Source: Micromonospora chersina
GTDB lineage: Bacteria; Actinomycetota; Actinomycetes; Mycobacteriales; Micromonosporaceae
Direction of reading: 5' to 3'
Assembly: GCF_900091475.1 (NCBI RefSeq)
Contig: NZ_FMIB01000002.1
Span: 5,270,001-5,334,000 of the forward strand
Length of the DNA stretch: 64,000 nt
Both the position numbers and the translations under genes were made by a program. The notes under the pieces were generated by a model. The model made no database searches and had not been told where the DNA came from. It saw nothing but the letters and a program-made list of their open reading frames with translations. Positions 8,002-15,641 of this stretch are shown one piece after another. Numbering within the stretch: position 1 is the stretch's first letter; every line of letters begins with the position of its first letter.

Positions 8002-9267
8002 ATGCGCACCGTCCTGCGCCGCCCCGACTTCCGTCTGCTCTTCGTCGCGCTGCTGGCCAGCATGGCGGCCGAGTCGATCCTGCTGCTGGCCCTGGCCGTC
8101 TGGGTCAAGGACCTGACCGGGTCGGACGGCATGGCCGGGGCCACCATCTTCGCCGTCATCGCGCCGATGGCGCTCGCGCCGCTGGTCGGCTGGGTGGTCG
8201 ACCGCTGCCGCCGCCGGCCCTTCTTCGTGGCCGCCAACCTCGGCACGGCCGTGCTGCTCTGCCCGCTCTTCGCGGTCCACGACCGCGCCGACGTCTGGGT
8301 GATCTACGTGGTGGCGGGGCTCTACGGGCTGTCGTACATCACGCTGAGCGCGGTGCTCAGCGGGCTGATCCGGCACCTGGTGCCGAGCGAGCTGCTGGCC
8401 GACGCCAACGGGGTGCTCCAGACCGTCCGGCAGGGACTGCGGCTGGTCGGCCCGCTGGCCGGAGCCGGGCTCTACGCCGCGGTCGGCGGCTGGCTGCTGG
8501 TCGCCCTGGCCATGACCGGCTTCCTCACCGCCGCGGCGGTGGTCGGCCTGCTCCGGGTCACCGAGACCACGCCGGCCCGGTCCGCGCGCCGCTGGCCGGC
8601 CGGGCTGGGCGCCGGGCTGCGGCACCTGGCCGGCGACCCCGCGCTGCGCCGGGCCCTGCTCGGGTACGGGCTGGGCTCGCTCATGATGGGCTTCACCGAG
8701 TCGCTGATCTTCGCGTACGTCGACCTGGGGCTGGGCCGGGACGCCGCGTTCGTCGGCGTGCTCGTCACGGTGCAGGGGGTCGGCGGGCTGGTCGGCGGGC
8801 TCTTCTCGGCGGCGGTGGTGCGCCGGGCCGGTGAGGTGGGCGCGCTCGCCGCCGGGGTGAGCTTCTTCGGACCGGCCGCGCTGGCGCTCGCGTACCCCCG
8901 GCTCTGGCTCGGTGTGGTGGCGCTGCTGCTGGCCGGGGTCTCCCTGCCGCTGACCATGGTCGGGTTGAACACGCTGATCCAGCGGCGGACGCCGCCGGGG
9001 CTGCTGGGCCGGGTCGCCGCCGCCGCGGAGGCGGTGGTGAGCGGCCCGCAGGCGGTCTCCATCGGCGCCGGCGCGCTGCTCGTGGGTGTCTTCGACTACC
9101 GCCTGCTCTTCGCCCTGGTCGGGGTGACCACCACGGCCGCCGGCCTGTACCTCTGGGGCGGCCGGCGGCTCACGACGCCCCGGCCCGTCCTGGTCCACGT
9201 CCCGGTCCCGCGCCGCCCGCTCGACCGCGAGGTGCTCGCCGCGCCCCGCCGTCGCCGGGCGCCGTGA
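8002..9267 (+). CDS. MFS transporter
   Basis: A major facilitator of 421 residues in the plasma membrane with about 10-12 hydrophobic helices. The helix 2-3 loop reads GWVVDRCRRRP, matching the MFS motif GXXXDRXGRR. The overall pattern resembles drug- or macrolide-efflux (MefA-like) transporters, with a short basic C-terminus (RRPLDREV ... RRRRAP). The start ATG has a GGAGGG ribosome site six bases upstream. It is divergent from the XRE regulator. The substrate cannot be told from sequence. Confidence 0.88.
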   Translation: MRTVLRRPDFRLLFVALLASMAAESILLLALAVWVKDLTGSDGMAGATIFAVIAPMALAPLVGWVVDRCRRRPFFVAANLGTAVLLCPLFAVHDRADVWVIYVVAGLYGLSYITLSAVLSGLIRHLVPSELLADANGVLQTVRQGLRLVGPLAGAGLYAAVGGWLLVALAMTGFLTAAAVVGLLRVTETTPARSARRWPAGLGAGLRHLAGDPALRRALLGYGLGSLMMGFTESLIFAYVDLGLGRDAAFVGVLVTVQGVGGLVGGLFSAAVVRRAGEVGALAAGVSFFGPAALALAYPRLWLGVVALLLAGVSLPLTMVGLNTLIQRRTPPGLLGRVAAAAEAVVSGPQAVSIGAGALLVGVFDYRLLFALVGVTTTAAGLYLWGGRRLTTPRPVLVHVPVPRRPLDREVLAAPRRRRAP

Positions 9268-9270
9268 GAC

Positions 9271-9312
9271 GCGACGAGCGGCCGACCCCGGTTCGGGGTG
9301 GCCGCTCGTCGC
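9271..9312. terminator. Bidirectional terminator hairpin between the MFS and mycoredoxin genes
   Basis: GCGACGAGCGGCC (9271-9283) pairs with 9300-9312, with a nested ACCCC/GGGGT stem inside. It sits between the convergent MFS and mycoredoxin genes and could serve both. Confidence 0.75.
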
Positions 9313-9325
9313 AGGTGCGGGTGGG

Positions 9326-9568
9326 TCAGCCGGGAAGGCTGGCCAGGTGCTGCTTGACCTGGGTGATCGAGGGGTTGGTCAGGGCGCTTCCGTCATCGAA
9401 CCGCAGCGTCGGGACGGTCTGGTTGCCGCCGTTGACGCTCATCACGAACTCCGCGGCCTTCGTGTCCTGCTCGATGTCGACCACCTCGTACGCGATGCCC
9501 TCCCGGTCGAGCTGCGACTTCAGCCGGTGGCAGTAGCCGCACCACGGGGTGGAATACATCGTCAACAT
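9326..9568 (-). CDS. Mycoredoxin (glutaredoxin-like, CGYC active site)
   Basis: An 80-residue thioredoxin-fold protein with active site TPWCGYCHRLK near the N-terminus and the cis-Pro/anchor region NGGNQTVPTLRF. This closely follows mycobacterial mycoredoxin-1, which removes mycothiol from S-mycothiolated proteins. I chose the ATG at 9568 because GGAGG lies eight bases upstream; an in-frame TTG 15 bases earlier overlaps that ribosome site. A SigR-type promoter (GGAAT-N19-GTT) lies about 60 bases upstream, matching the known oxidative-stress control of this gene in Streptomyces. It is divergent from uvrD2. Confidence 0.92.
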   Translation of the reverse strand: MLTMYSTPWCGYCHRLKSQLDREGIAYEVVDIEQDTKAAEFVMSVNGGNQTVPTLRFDDGSALTNPSITQVKQHLASLPG

Positions 9569-9627
9569 GGTCAGGTCCTCCAAGGGGTGACTCGCGCCCG
9601 GTCCGATCAGGCCAGGCTAACCGCTGC

Positions 9628-9654
9628 AACATCGCCGGAGGCTGGAATGATTCC
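9628..9654 (-). promoter_or_regulatory. SigR-type promoter of the mycoredoxin gene
   Basis: On the minus strand GGAAT (9654-9650) and GTT (9630-9628) are separated by exactly 19 bases, the SigR/SigH consensus. Transcription would start near 9621, about 50 bases before the mycoredoxin ATG. Confidence 0.75.
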
Positions 9655-9659
9655 TGGCT

Positions 9660-11813
9660 GTGGTGGTTCACTCAGCGGCGGAACGGGTGCTGGCCGGCCT
9701 CGACCCGGAGCAGCGGTCCGCGGTGACCGCCCCGGCCGGCCCGGTCTGCATCCTGGCCGGCGCCGGGACCGGCAAGACCCGGGCGGTGACCTCCCGGATC
9801 GCCCACCGTGCGCTCACCGGCGACATCTCCGCCCGGCACGTGCTGGCGGTCACCTTCACGGCCCGGGCCGCCGCCGAGATGCGAAGCCGTCTCGCCGTCC
9901 TCGGGGTGCCAGGTGTGCAGGCGCGCACCTTCCACGCGGCCGCGCTGCGCCAGGTCCGCTACTTCGCGCCCCGGCTGCTGGAGGGGCGGGCCATGCCCGA
10001 ACTGCTGGACAGCAAGGTGCGGGTGGTCACCCTGGCCGCCGCCAAGGTGGGCCTGCGCGCCGACCGGGCCGCCGCCCGCGACCTGGCCGGCGAGATCGAG
10101 TGGGCCAAGTCGTCGCTCGTCGAGCCCGGTGAGTACGTGGTGGCCGCGGCCAAGGCGCTGCGCGAGACCCCGTACGAGCCGGCCAAGGTCGCCGACGTCT
10201 TCGCCGCGTACGAGCGGCTCAAACGCGGCAACGGGGTGATCGACTTCGAGGACATGCTGCGCGCCGCGGTCTGGGGCATCGAGGAGCACGCCGACGTCGC
10301 CGAGCAGGTCCGCGGGCAGTACCGGCACCTCGTGGTCGACGAGTACCAGGACGTCAACCCGCTCCAGCAGCGGCTGCTGGACGCCTGGCTCGGCGGCCGG
10401 GACGACCTCACCGTGGTGGGCGACGCCAGCCAGACCATCTACTCGTTCACCGGGGCGACGTCCTCCTACCTGGTCGACTTCCCGCGCCGCTACCGGGGCG
10501 CCACGGTGGTCCGGCTGGTCCGCGACTACCGCTCCACCCCGCAGGTGGTCGGGCTGGCCAACGCGGTGATCTCCCAGGCCCGGGGCGCCGAGGCGCGGCT
10601 CCGGCTGGAACTGCACGGCCAGCGCCCGCCCGGCCCGGAACCCGATCTGCGGATCTTCACCGACGAGCCGGCCGAGGCCAACGCGGTCGCCGCCCGCTGC
10701 CGGGCGCTGATCGACGGCGGCACCCCGGCGCGGGAGATCGCGGTGCTGTTCCGGACCAACGCGCAGTCCGAGGCGTACGAGAAGGCGCTCACCGAGGCCG
10801 CGGTCCCGTACGTGGTGCAGGGGGCGGAGCGCTTCTTCGAGCGCCCCGAGGTGCGCCAGGCGATGATCGCGCTGCGCGCCGCCACCCGGTCCATCCCGGG
10901 GGAGACCCCGCTGCCGGCCGCCGTCGTGGAGGGGCTCGCCGCGGTCGGCTGGGCGCCCGACGCGCCCCCGGCCGGCGGGGCCGCGCGCGAGCGCTGGGAG
11001 GCGCTCGCCGCCCTGGTCCAGCTCGCCGAGGAGTACGCGGCGACGCCCGAGGTGGTGCCGATCGGCGAGGCCGTCGCGATCGAGCGCCCGGTCACCCTGG
11101 GCGACTTCAACGAGGAACTGGCCCGGCGGGCCGCCCAGCAGCACGTGCCCACGGTGGAGGGGGTGACGCTGGCCTCACTGCACTCGGCCAAGGGTCTGGA
11201 GTGGGACGCCGTCTTCCTCGTCGGCCTGGCCGAGGGCACCCTGCCCACCACGTACGCGAAGACCCCCGAGCAGGTCGAGGAGGAACGCCGCCTGCTCTAC
11301 GTCGGGATCACGCGGGCGCGGGAGTGGCTCTGGCTGTCGTACGCGACGGCCCGTTCGCCCGGCGGCCGGGCCCGGCGGCCGTCCCGGTTCCTGCCGCAGC
11401 TGGACCGCTCCGGCGGCGGCGAGCGGGCCGGCGCGGGCGCGGCCCGGCGCACCGAGCGGCGGCGCGCCCAGGTGGTGTCCTGCCGGATCTGCGGCGCCAC
11501 CCTGCTCGCCGGGGCGGATCGGAAGCTGGGCCGCTGCCCGACCTGTCCGTCCGATCTGGACGAGGAGCTGTACGAGCGGCTGCACGAGTGGCGGCAGCGG
11601 GTGGCCGGCGCGCAGAAGGTGCCGGCGTACGTGGTCTTCACCGACGCCACGCTCACCGCGCTGGCCGAGCGGAAGCCCGGACGCACCGAGGAACTCATCG
11701 CGATCGCCGGGATCGGGCCCCGCAAACTGGGCCTTTACGGCGATACGGTGCTGGCCCTGGTGGCCGGTGCGGGGGTGGACGATGTCTGCCCGCAGAAAAG
11801 TTTCGAAATCTAG
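9660..11813 (+). CDS. uvrD2: ATP-dependent DNA helicase UvrD2
   Basis: A superfamily 1A helicase of 717 residues. Motif I is GAGTGKT (about residue 33), motif II DEYQDVNP (about 225), motif III GDASQTIYSF, and motifs V-VI include SLHSAKGLEWD and LLYVGITRAREWLW (about 545). A Cys4 cluster (CRICG ... CPTC, about residues 607-625) is followed by a C-terminal HRDC domain with AIAGIGPRKL. This helicase-Cys4-HRDC layout is the mycobacterial UvrD2 architecture. The start is one of two tandem GTGs (9660 or 9663) with no good ribosome site. The gene is divergent from mycoredoxin. Confidence 0.95.
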   Translation: MVVHSAAERVLAGLDPEQRSAVTAPAGPVCILAGAGTGKTRAVTSRIAHRALTGDISARHVLAVTFTARAAAEMRSRLAVLGVPGVQARTFHAAALRQVRYFAPRLLEGRAMPELLDSKVRVVTLAAAKVGLRADRAAARDLAGEIEWAKSSLVEPGEYVVAAAKALRETPYEPAKVADVFAAYERLKRGNGVIDFEDMLRAAVWGIEEHADVAEQVRGQYRHLVVDEYQDVNPLQQRLLDAWLGGRDDLTVVGDASQTIYSFTGATSSYLVDFPRRYRGATVVRLVRDYRSTPQVVGLANAVISQARGAEARLRLELHGQRPPGPEPDLRIFTDEPAEANAVAARCRALIDGGTPAREIAVLFRTNAQSEAYEKALTEAAVPYVVQGAERFFERPEVRQAMIALRAATRSIPGETPLPAAVVEGLAAVGWAPDAPPAGGAARERWEALAALVQLAEEYAATPEVVPIGEAVAIERPVTLGDFNEELARRAAQQHVPTVEGVTLASLHSAKGLEWDAVFLVGLAEGTLPTTYAKTPEQVEEERRLLYVGITRAREWLWLSYATARSPGGRARRPSRFLPQLDRSGGGERAGAGAARRTERRRAQVVSCRICGATLLAGADRKLGRCPTCPSDLDEELYERLHEWRQRVAGAQKVPAYVVFTDATLTALAERKPGRTEELIAIAGIGPRKLGLYGDTVLALVAGAGVDDVCPQKSFEI

Positions 11814-11824
11814 CCGTAAATCGT

Positions 11825-11854
11825 TTGCCCTCGCCCCGAGGCGAGGAATAGCCT
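11825..11854 (+). promoter_or_regulatory. whiB7 promoter
   Basis: TTGCCC (11825-11830) and TAGCCT (11849-11854) are 18 bases apart. An AT-rich patch (CCGTAAATCG) touches the -35, the feature recognised by WhiB7 at its own promoter in mycobacteria. The predicted start near 11861 gives a leader of about 470 bases. Confidence 0.6.
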
Positions 11855-11944
11855 CAGGACACACCTCGCGAGCGGCGCCATTCTGGCTGCTCACGGGGGA
11901 TGAGTCCATGGTCGGCACGAGGAACGTTGAGGGAGGTGGCACCC

Positions 11945-12199
11945 GTGGAGATCTTCACCTATGAGCGTCCGGCGGCGATGCCAGCTGCCTGCGCTCCGCT
12001 GTCGTCCGTCCGGGTGGCCCTTGCCGCTCGACCGTCGGCTCCGCAGGTGCACCAGGTCCAGGTTCAGGCCGAGCTGAACCTGACCGTCGCGCCGCTGGCG
12101 GAGATCGAGGGGACCAGTGGCTTCACGGGCATGGGCATCGGTGACGTCAAGAAGCGCACGGATGTCCGCGGCGTTCCACCTCGAGGTAGACCGGTCTGA
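11945..12199 (+). CDS. Upstream ORF in the whiB7 leader (84 codons)
   Basis: A GTG at 11945 has GGGAGG eight bases upstream and opens an 84-codon frame (VEIFTYERPAAMPAACAPLS ...) ending in TGA at 12199. The frame reads across the left strand of a predicted antiterminator and stops 22 bases before the terminator stem. That is where a ribosome would decide between the two structures. WhiB7/WblC genes are known to have regulatory upstream ORFs. Codon usage is less G/C-biased than in normal genes, as expected when the RNA structure matters. The exact start is uncertain; the peptide itself is unlikely to have another role. Confidence 0.6.
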   Translation: MEIFTYERPAAMPAACAPLSSVRVALAARPSAPQVHQVQVQAELNLTVAPLAEIEGTSGFTGMGIGDVKKRTDVRGVPPRGRPV

Positions 12200-12231
12200 T
12201 CCAGACCACCGGCTCACCTCGAGGCCGCGGA
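12165..12231 (+). promoter_or_regulatory. Antiterminator of the whiB7 attenuator
   Basis: TCCGCGG (12165-12171) and CCTCGAGG (12179-12186) can pair with CCTCGAGGCCGCGGA (12217-12231), about 15 base pairs with a small bulge. This uses up the left arm of the terminator, so the two structures exclude each other. Confidence 0.65.
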
Positions 12232-12266
12232 ACCCGCACACCGGGATCCGCGGCCTCAGTTTTTTT
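12221..12266 (+). terminator. whiB7 leader attenuator (intrinsic terminator)
   Basis: GAGGCCGCGGA (12221-12231) pairs with TCCGCGGCCTC (12247-12257), with an inner CCCG/CGGG stem, followed by seven Ts (12260-12266). It lies 65 bases before the whiB7 ATG and is the only strong hairpin plus T-run I found in the window. Confidence 0.85.
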
Positions 12267-12330
12267 GCACCGCCGTAGTGCCGAAGTAATGCGATCCACG
12301 AGATCGAAGTGAGAGAGAGGTGACCGGGAG

Positions 12331-12696
12331 ATGAGTCTGGCGTTGGCCCCGCTCGACGTGAGTGTCGACGTGGAGGCGAACCTGCCCTGCCGGAAGTTCG
12401 ACCCCGACCTGTGGTTCTCCGACTCGCCTGCCGAGCTCGAGCTGGCCAAGTCGCTCTGCGGGGACTGCCCGCTGCGCGTCGAGTGCCTCGCCGGCGCGGT
12501 GGAGCGGGCCGAGCCCTGGGGCGTCTGGGGCGGCGAGATCTTCGAGCGTGGCGCGGTCGTCCCGCGCAAGCGGCCCCGTGGCCGTCCGCGCAAGGAGGAC
12601 CTCGCCCGTGACGCCCAGCTTCGGGTCGAGGCGGAGGCGCGACTGGCGGCCAGTGGGCTGTCCGAGTCGCGTAGCTCCGTCCGGCTGGCAGCCTGA
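12331..12696 (+). CDS. whiB7: WhiB7 (WblC) redox-responsive transcriptional activator
   Basis: This 121-residue iron-sulfur regulator switches on intrinsic antibiotic-resistance genes in actinobacteria. The four cluster ligands are C20, C43, C46 and C52 (CGDCPLRVEC). The WhiB turn is the WhiB7-specific EPWGVWGGE (about residues 61-69), and an AT-hook RGRPRK follows near residue 83. The AT-hook plus the EPW form of the turn separate WhiB7 from other WhiB proteins. It sits behind a 470-base leader with upstream ORF and attenuator. Upstream is uvrD2, as in mycobacteria. Confidence 0.96.
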   Translation: MSLALAPLDVSVDVEANLPCRKFDPDLWFSDSPAELELAKSLCGDCPLRVECLAGAVERAEPWGVWGGEIFERGAVVPRKRPRGRPRKEDLARDAQLRVEAEARLAASGLSESRSSVRLAA

Positions 12697-12755
12697 CACA
12701 ACCCCGTCCGACGTCCCCGCCGGTGACACTCACCGGCCGCGAGAAAGCCGAAACC

Positions 12756-12929
12756 ATGCTGCACCTGCCGAATGGAACCGAGATGCAACTACTCCACGAA
12801 GCGTTGTCCCGGGCGCGAATGCGCCGGCCTCAGGCCGGCACCACCACGCGCACTGAGGCAGCCCGTTCCGCCCGTACCGTCGCCATGCGTAGCCGCAGCC
12901 AGTCGGCTCGCGACCTGGGCGTTCTCTAG
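12756..12929 (+). CDS. Small conserved-looking protein downstream of whiB7 (57 aa)
   Basis: I do not recognise a family name. The product begins MLHLPNGTEMQLLHEALSRA and ends RSQSARDLGVL; it is basic and arginine-rich with one predicted helix at the N-terminus. A GTG at 12723 could extend it by 11 residues. No clear ribosome site precedes either start, so translation might be coupled to whiB7, which ends 60-26 bases upstream. A strong hairpin follows directly, which supports a transcription unit ending here. The regular helix pattern and the terminator position make a real gene more likely than not. Confidence 0.5.
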   Translation: MLHLPNGTEMQLLHEALSRARMRRPQAGTTTRTEAARSARTVAMRSRSQSARDLGVL

Positions 12930-12942
12930 TACCCACACCACG

Positions 12943-12976
12943 GAAGGGGCGGCGACCGGATGGTCGCCGCCCCTTC
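12943..12976. terminator. Bidirectional terminator after the whiB7 unit
   Basis: A perfect 15-bp stem (GAAGGGGCGGCGACC at 12943-12957 with 12962-12976) and a GGAT loop lie between the whiB7 unit and the convergent ABC1 kinase gene. Confidence 0.8.
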
Positions 12977-12990
12977 GGCGTGTGCGTCGG

Positions 12991-14337
12991 TCAGCTCACC
13001 GGGGCGAAACCGGGCAGCCAGCGCTCCAGGATGGCCCGGTAGGGCGCCTTGGCCTCCAACTGGCAGAGCACCCCGATCGAGCCCAGCGTCACCCGGTGGA
13101 TCATCAGGTACGACGGCGGCAGGTTGAGCTGCCGGCTGAGCTGGTAGGTGGGGGAGCGCGGGCTGGCCAGCCGGGCCGCCTCGCCGCGCAGCCAGGCCCG
13201 GGTGAACCGGAACTCGTCCGCGGAGATCGGCTCCAGCATCGGCCGGAGGAAGTCCAGCACCCCCTCGGCGTCGATCGGCTCGGTGGGGCTCACGAAGCCC
13301 TCGTCCCGCAGCCCGGCCACCACGGCGTCCGCGTCGCCGCGCAACGCCAGGGCGGCGATCCGGCCGATCGGCTCCGGGGTGCCCTCCGGCATCCGGGCCA
13401 CCGCGCCGAAGTCGATCACGCCGAGCCGGCCGTCCGGTAGCAGCCGGAAGTTGCCCGGGTGCGGGTCGGCGTGCAGCAGCCCGGCCCGCATGGGCGCGGA
13501 GAGGTGCAACTCGGCCATCAGCCGCCCGGCCTCGTCACGCTGCTCCTCGGTGCCCTCCCGGATGATCTGCGACAGCGGGGTGCCCTCGACCCACTCGGTG
13601 ATCAGCACCCGGGGCGCGGCGTCGAGCACCTCCGGGATGTAGATGTCCGGATCGTCCGCGTACGCGGCGGCGAACGCGCGCTGCGACTCGGCCTCCAGCT
13701 CGTAGTCCAGTTCCTCGGTGATCCGTTCGCGCAGCTCCACCAGGAGCGGCTTCACGTCCAGCCCGGGCTGGATCGCGCGGAACATGCCGCCCAGCCGGGA
13801 GAGCTGCTTCAGGTCGGCGAGCAGGGCGTCCCCGGCGCCCGGGTACTGGATCTTCACGGCCACGTCCCGGTGCCGCGGGCCGCCGTTCGGCCCGTACCCC
13901 GGATCACGCCAGACCGCGCGGTGCACCTGGCCGATGCTGGCCGCGGCGGCCGGGGTGTCGTTGAACTCCACGAACCGGTCCCGCCAGTCCGGCCCGAGCT
14001 GCTCGGCCAGCACCTTGTGCACGGTCGCCGCGGGCAGCGGCGGGGCGGCCTCCTGGAGCTTGGTGAGCGCCTGCCGGTAGGGGGCGGCGATCTCCTCCGG
14101 AAGCGCCGCCTCGAAGACCGACAGGGCCTGACCGAACTTCATGGCCCCGCCCTTGAGCTGCCCGAGCACGCTGAACAGCTGCTCGGCGGTGCGCTGCTGG
14201 ATCTCGGCGGAGATGACGTCGGACGCGAGCCCGGTGACGCGCTTGCCCATGCCGAGGACGGTCCGACCGGCGAAACCGAGCGGTAGAGCGGCGAGCTTGG
14301 CGGTCCGGGACACGGCCCGGCGCGGGATGTCGGTCAC
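12991..14337 (-). CDS. ABC1/AarF (UbiB) family atypical kinase
   Basis: A 448-residue protein-kinase-like protein. It has the signature KGGAMKFGQALS (about residue 60), the AAASIGQVH nucleotide loop, a QYPG lysine segment (VAVKIQYPG) and the metal-binding HADPHPGNF and VIDFGA. Family members act in quinone-lipid metabolism or other small-molecule phosphorylation. The GTG at 14337 is preceded by AACAAT at a leaderless distance. It lies beside whiB7 in mycobacteria too (Rv3197, where the family has been linked to macrolide tolerance, as I recall). It may be co-transcribed with the ThiF-like gene 10 bases upstream. Confidence 0.93.
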   Translation of the reverse strand: MTDIPRRAVSRTAKLAALPLGFAGRTVLGMGKRVTGLASDVISAEIQQRTAEQLFSVLGQLKGGAMKFGQALSVFEAALPEEIAAPYRQALTKLQEAAPPLPAATVHKVLAEQLGPDWRDRFVEFNDTPAAAASIGQVHRAVWRDPGYGPNGGPRHRDVAVKIQYPGAGDALLADLKQLSRLGGMFRAIQPGLDVKPLLVELRERITEELDYELEAESQRAFAAAYADDPDIYIPEVLDAAPRVLITEWVEGTPLSQIIREGTEEQRDEAGRLMAELHLSAPMRAGLLHADPHPGNFRLLPDGRLGVIDFGAVARMPEGTPEPIGRIAALALRGDADAVVAGLRDEGFVSPTEPIDAEGVLDFLRPMLEPISADEFRFTRAWLRGEAARLASPRSPTYQLSRQLNLPPSYLMIHRVTLGSIGVLCQLEAKAPYRAILERWLPGFAPVS

Positions 14338-14347
14338 CCGGTCATTG

Positions 14348-15460
14348 TTACCGACTCGAGGGGCCCACTGCTGCTGTGCGGCCCGGAGCGGGCGCGCCCG
14401 ACCGGATCGGGCGACGCCCGGAGCACTCGCAGGAGGGGTGCGGCGGCCACCGGCGGTGCCGGAAGCGGCCCGGCCCCGGAATCTCCACGGCGCAGCCGAG
14501 GGTCTCCGGGGCGCCCCCGTCGAGCTGCGTCAACACCTCGGCCGCCGCGTAGGCAGTCGCCGCCAGCCGGGTGGTGGCCGCACAGGCCCGGTCGCCGTCG
14601 TCGGCCGCGAGCTGGGCGGCGAGCGCCGGCCACTCCGGGTCGCGGTCCGTCCGGTGCAGGTCGAGGCAGCGCAGGCACGGGCCCACCGGCGGACGGACCA
14701 GCGGGCCGATCACCGGCACGCCGCCGCGCAGGTCGACGAGGAGATGAGGCTGGCGGCGCCGCGCGTACCCGGCGGCGAGCAGGGCCGCCGGGCGGTCCGC
14801 GCCGAGCTGGACCACGAGGTCGGCCCGGTCCGGCCGGAGCGGGCCGGTCGCCGTGCCGGGCGCGCACCGGGCCAGCGCCGCGCGGACCGCGGGCGCCAGC
14901 GGGCGGCCCAGCTCCGCGCCGGTGAGGCCGGTCCCGACCAGGTCACCCGGGCGGACCGGCCCGGCCAGCTCGGGTACGACGTGCCCGACGCCGGCCTGCG
15001 CCAGCGCGACGGCCACCGCCGCGCCGAGCCGGCCGGCCCCGGTGACCAGCACGCGGGCTGCCCGGCGGCGGCGCAGCAGCCGGGCCGGCGTGCCGGGCAG
15101 GTCGGTCGCGGTCAGGGCCAGGGCGTCGGCCTCGCCGGCGAGCCGGGCCCGGACCGGCCCGGTGAGGTCGCGGGGGAGCAGGCTCTGCGCGGGTACGACG
15201 AGACCGGCGGCCCGGAGCGTGTCGAGCAGCACCCGGGCCTCGGCCGGAGGCACCCGCGCGGCGGTGGCCGCCGTGAGCACGGCCCGCTCGCTCCGGGAGC
15301 CGTCCAGCAGGTCGAGCAGGCGCGTGGCGCCCGGGCTGGTCACCTCGAGCAGCACGGCCCGGCCGGGCTCGACCCCGAGCTGGAGGGTGTGGCGGTCCCG
15401 CCAGAGCCGGGTCAGGCCGGGCAGCAGCGTCGGACGGGCGAGGGGCATGGGGTCGCTCAC
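14348..15460 (-). CDS. ThiF/cyclodehydratase-like protein of the Rv3196 type
   Basis: A protein of about 370 residues. The N-terminal 150 residues resemble the peptide-recognition part of TOMM cyclodehydratase C proteins (TRLWRDRHTLQLG ... RLLDLLDGSRSE). The C-terminal part has a Rossmann loop RVLVTGAGRLG and a CLRCLD zinc-type motif, as in ThiF/E1-like enzymes. The adenylation residues are poorly conserved, so catalysis is doubtful. The start may be GTG 15460 (VSDPMPLARP) or ATG 15448. It precedes the ABC1 kinase gene in the same orientation. Function unknown; the neighbourhood is conserved in mycobacteria. Confidence 0.75.
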   Translation of the reverse strand: MSDPMPLARPTLLPGLTRLWRDRHTLQLGVEPGRAVLLEVTSPGATRLLDLLDGSRSERAVLTAATAARVPPAEARVLLDTLRAAGLVVPAQSLLPRDLTGPVRARLAGEADALALTATDLPGTPARLLRRRRAARVLVTGAGRLGAAVAVALAQAGVGHVVPELAGPVRPGDLVGTGLTGAELGRPLAPAVRAALARCAPGTATGPLRPDRADLVVQLGADRPAALLAAGYARRRQPHLLVDLRGGVPVIGPLVRPPVGPCLRCLDLHRTDRDPEWPALAAQLAADDGDRACAATTRLAATAYAAAEVLTQLDGGAPETLGCAVEIPGPGRFRHRRWPPHPSCECSGRRPIRSGAPAPGRTAAVGPSSR

Positions 15461-15499
15461 GCCACGAATCGTGACCGTGTCCGCGCTCTCCGTCGATCG

Positions 15500-15561
15500 T
15501 TGTCCACAGGTGCGCCGGGCTGTGGCCAGCGTTGTCCACAGGAAAACCCGGGTTGTCCACA
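15500..15561 (+). promoter_or_regulatory. Cluster of three perfect DnaA boxes
   Basis: TTGTCCACA occurs three times in the same orientation (15500-15508, 15532-15540, 15553-15561), just upstream of the ThiF-like gene. This 9-mer is the actinobacterial DnaA-box consensus. Spacing is 32 and 21 bases. Confidence 0.6.
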
Positions 15562-15590
15562 ACTCGCCGGTAGCCGGTGTCAGCTATGCG

Positions 15591-15627
15591 ACGGGGGAGG
15601 GGTGGCCGCCGGCCACCCCTCCCCCGT
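15591..15627. terminator. Terminator hairpin after the DUF5679 gene
   Basis: A perfect 17-bp stem (ACGGGGGAGGGGTGGCC at 15591-15607 with 15611-15627, loop GCC) lies 15 bases beyond the DUF5679 stop. Confidence 0.75.
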
Positions 15628-15641
15628 GCGACCCGGACGGG

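Noticed and set aside
9644..9668. SigR-type promoter for uvrD2 (plus-strand GGAAT ... GTT)
   Set aside because: The spacing is 17 bases rather than 18-19, and the -10 would lie inside the uvrD2 coding start.
15500..15561. Chromosomal replication origin
   Set aside because: Three DnaA boxes are too few, and dnaA, dnaN, rpmH or gyr genes are absent nearby. An actinobacterial oriC has many more boxes.
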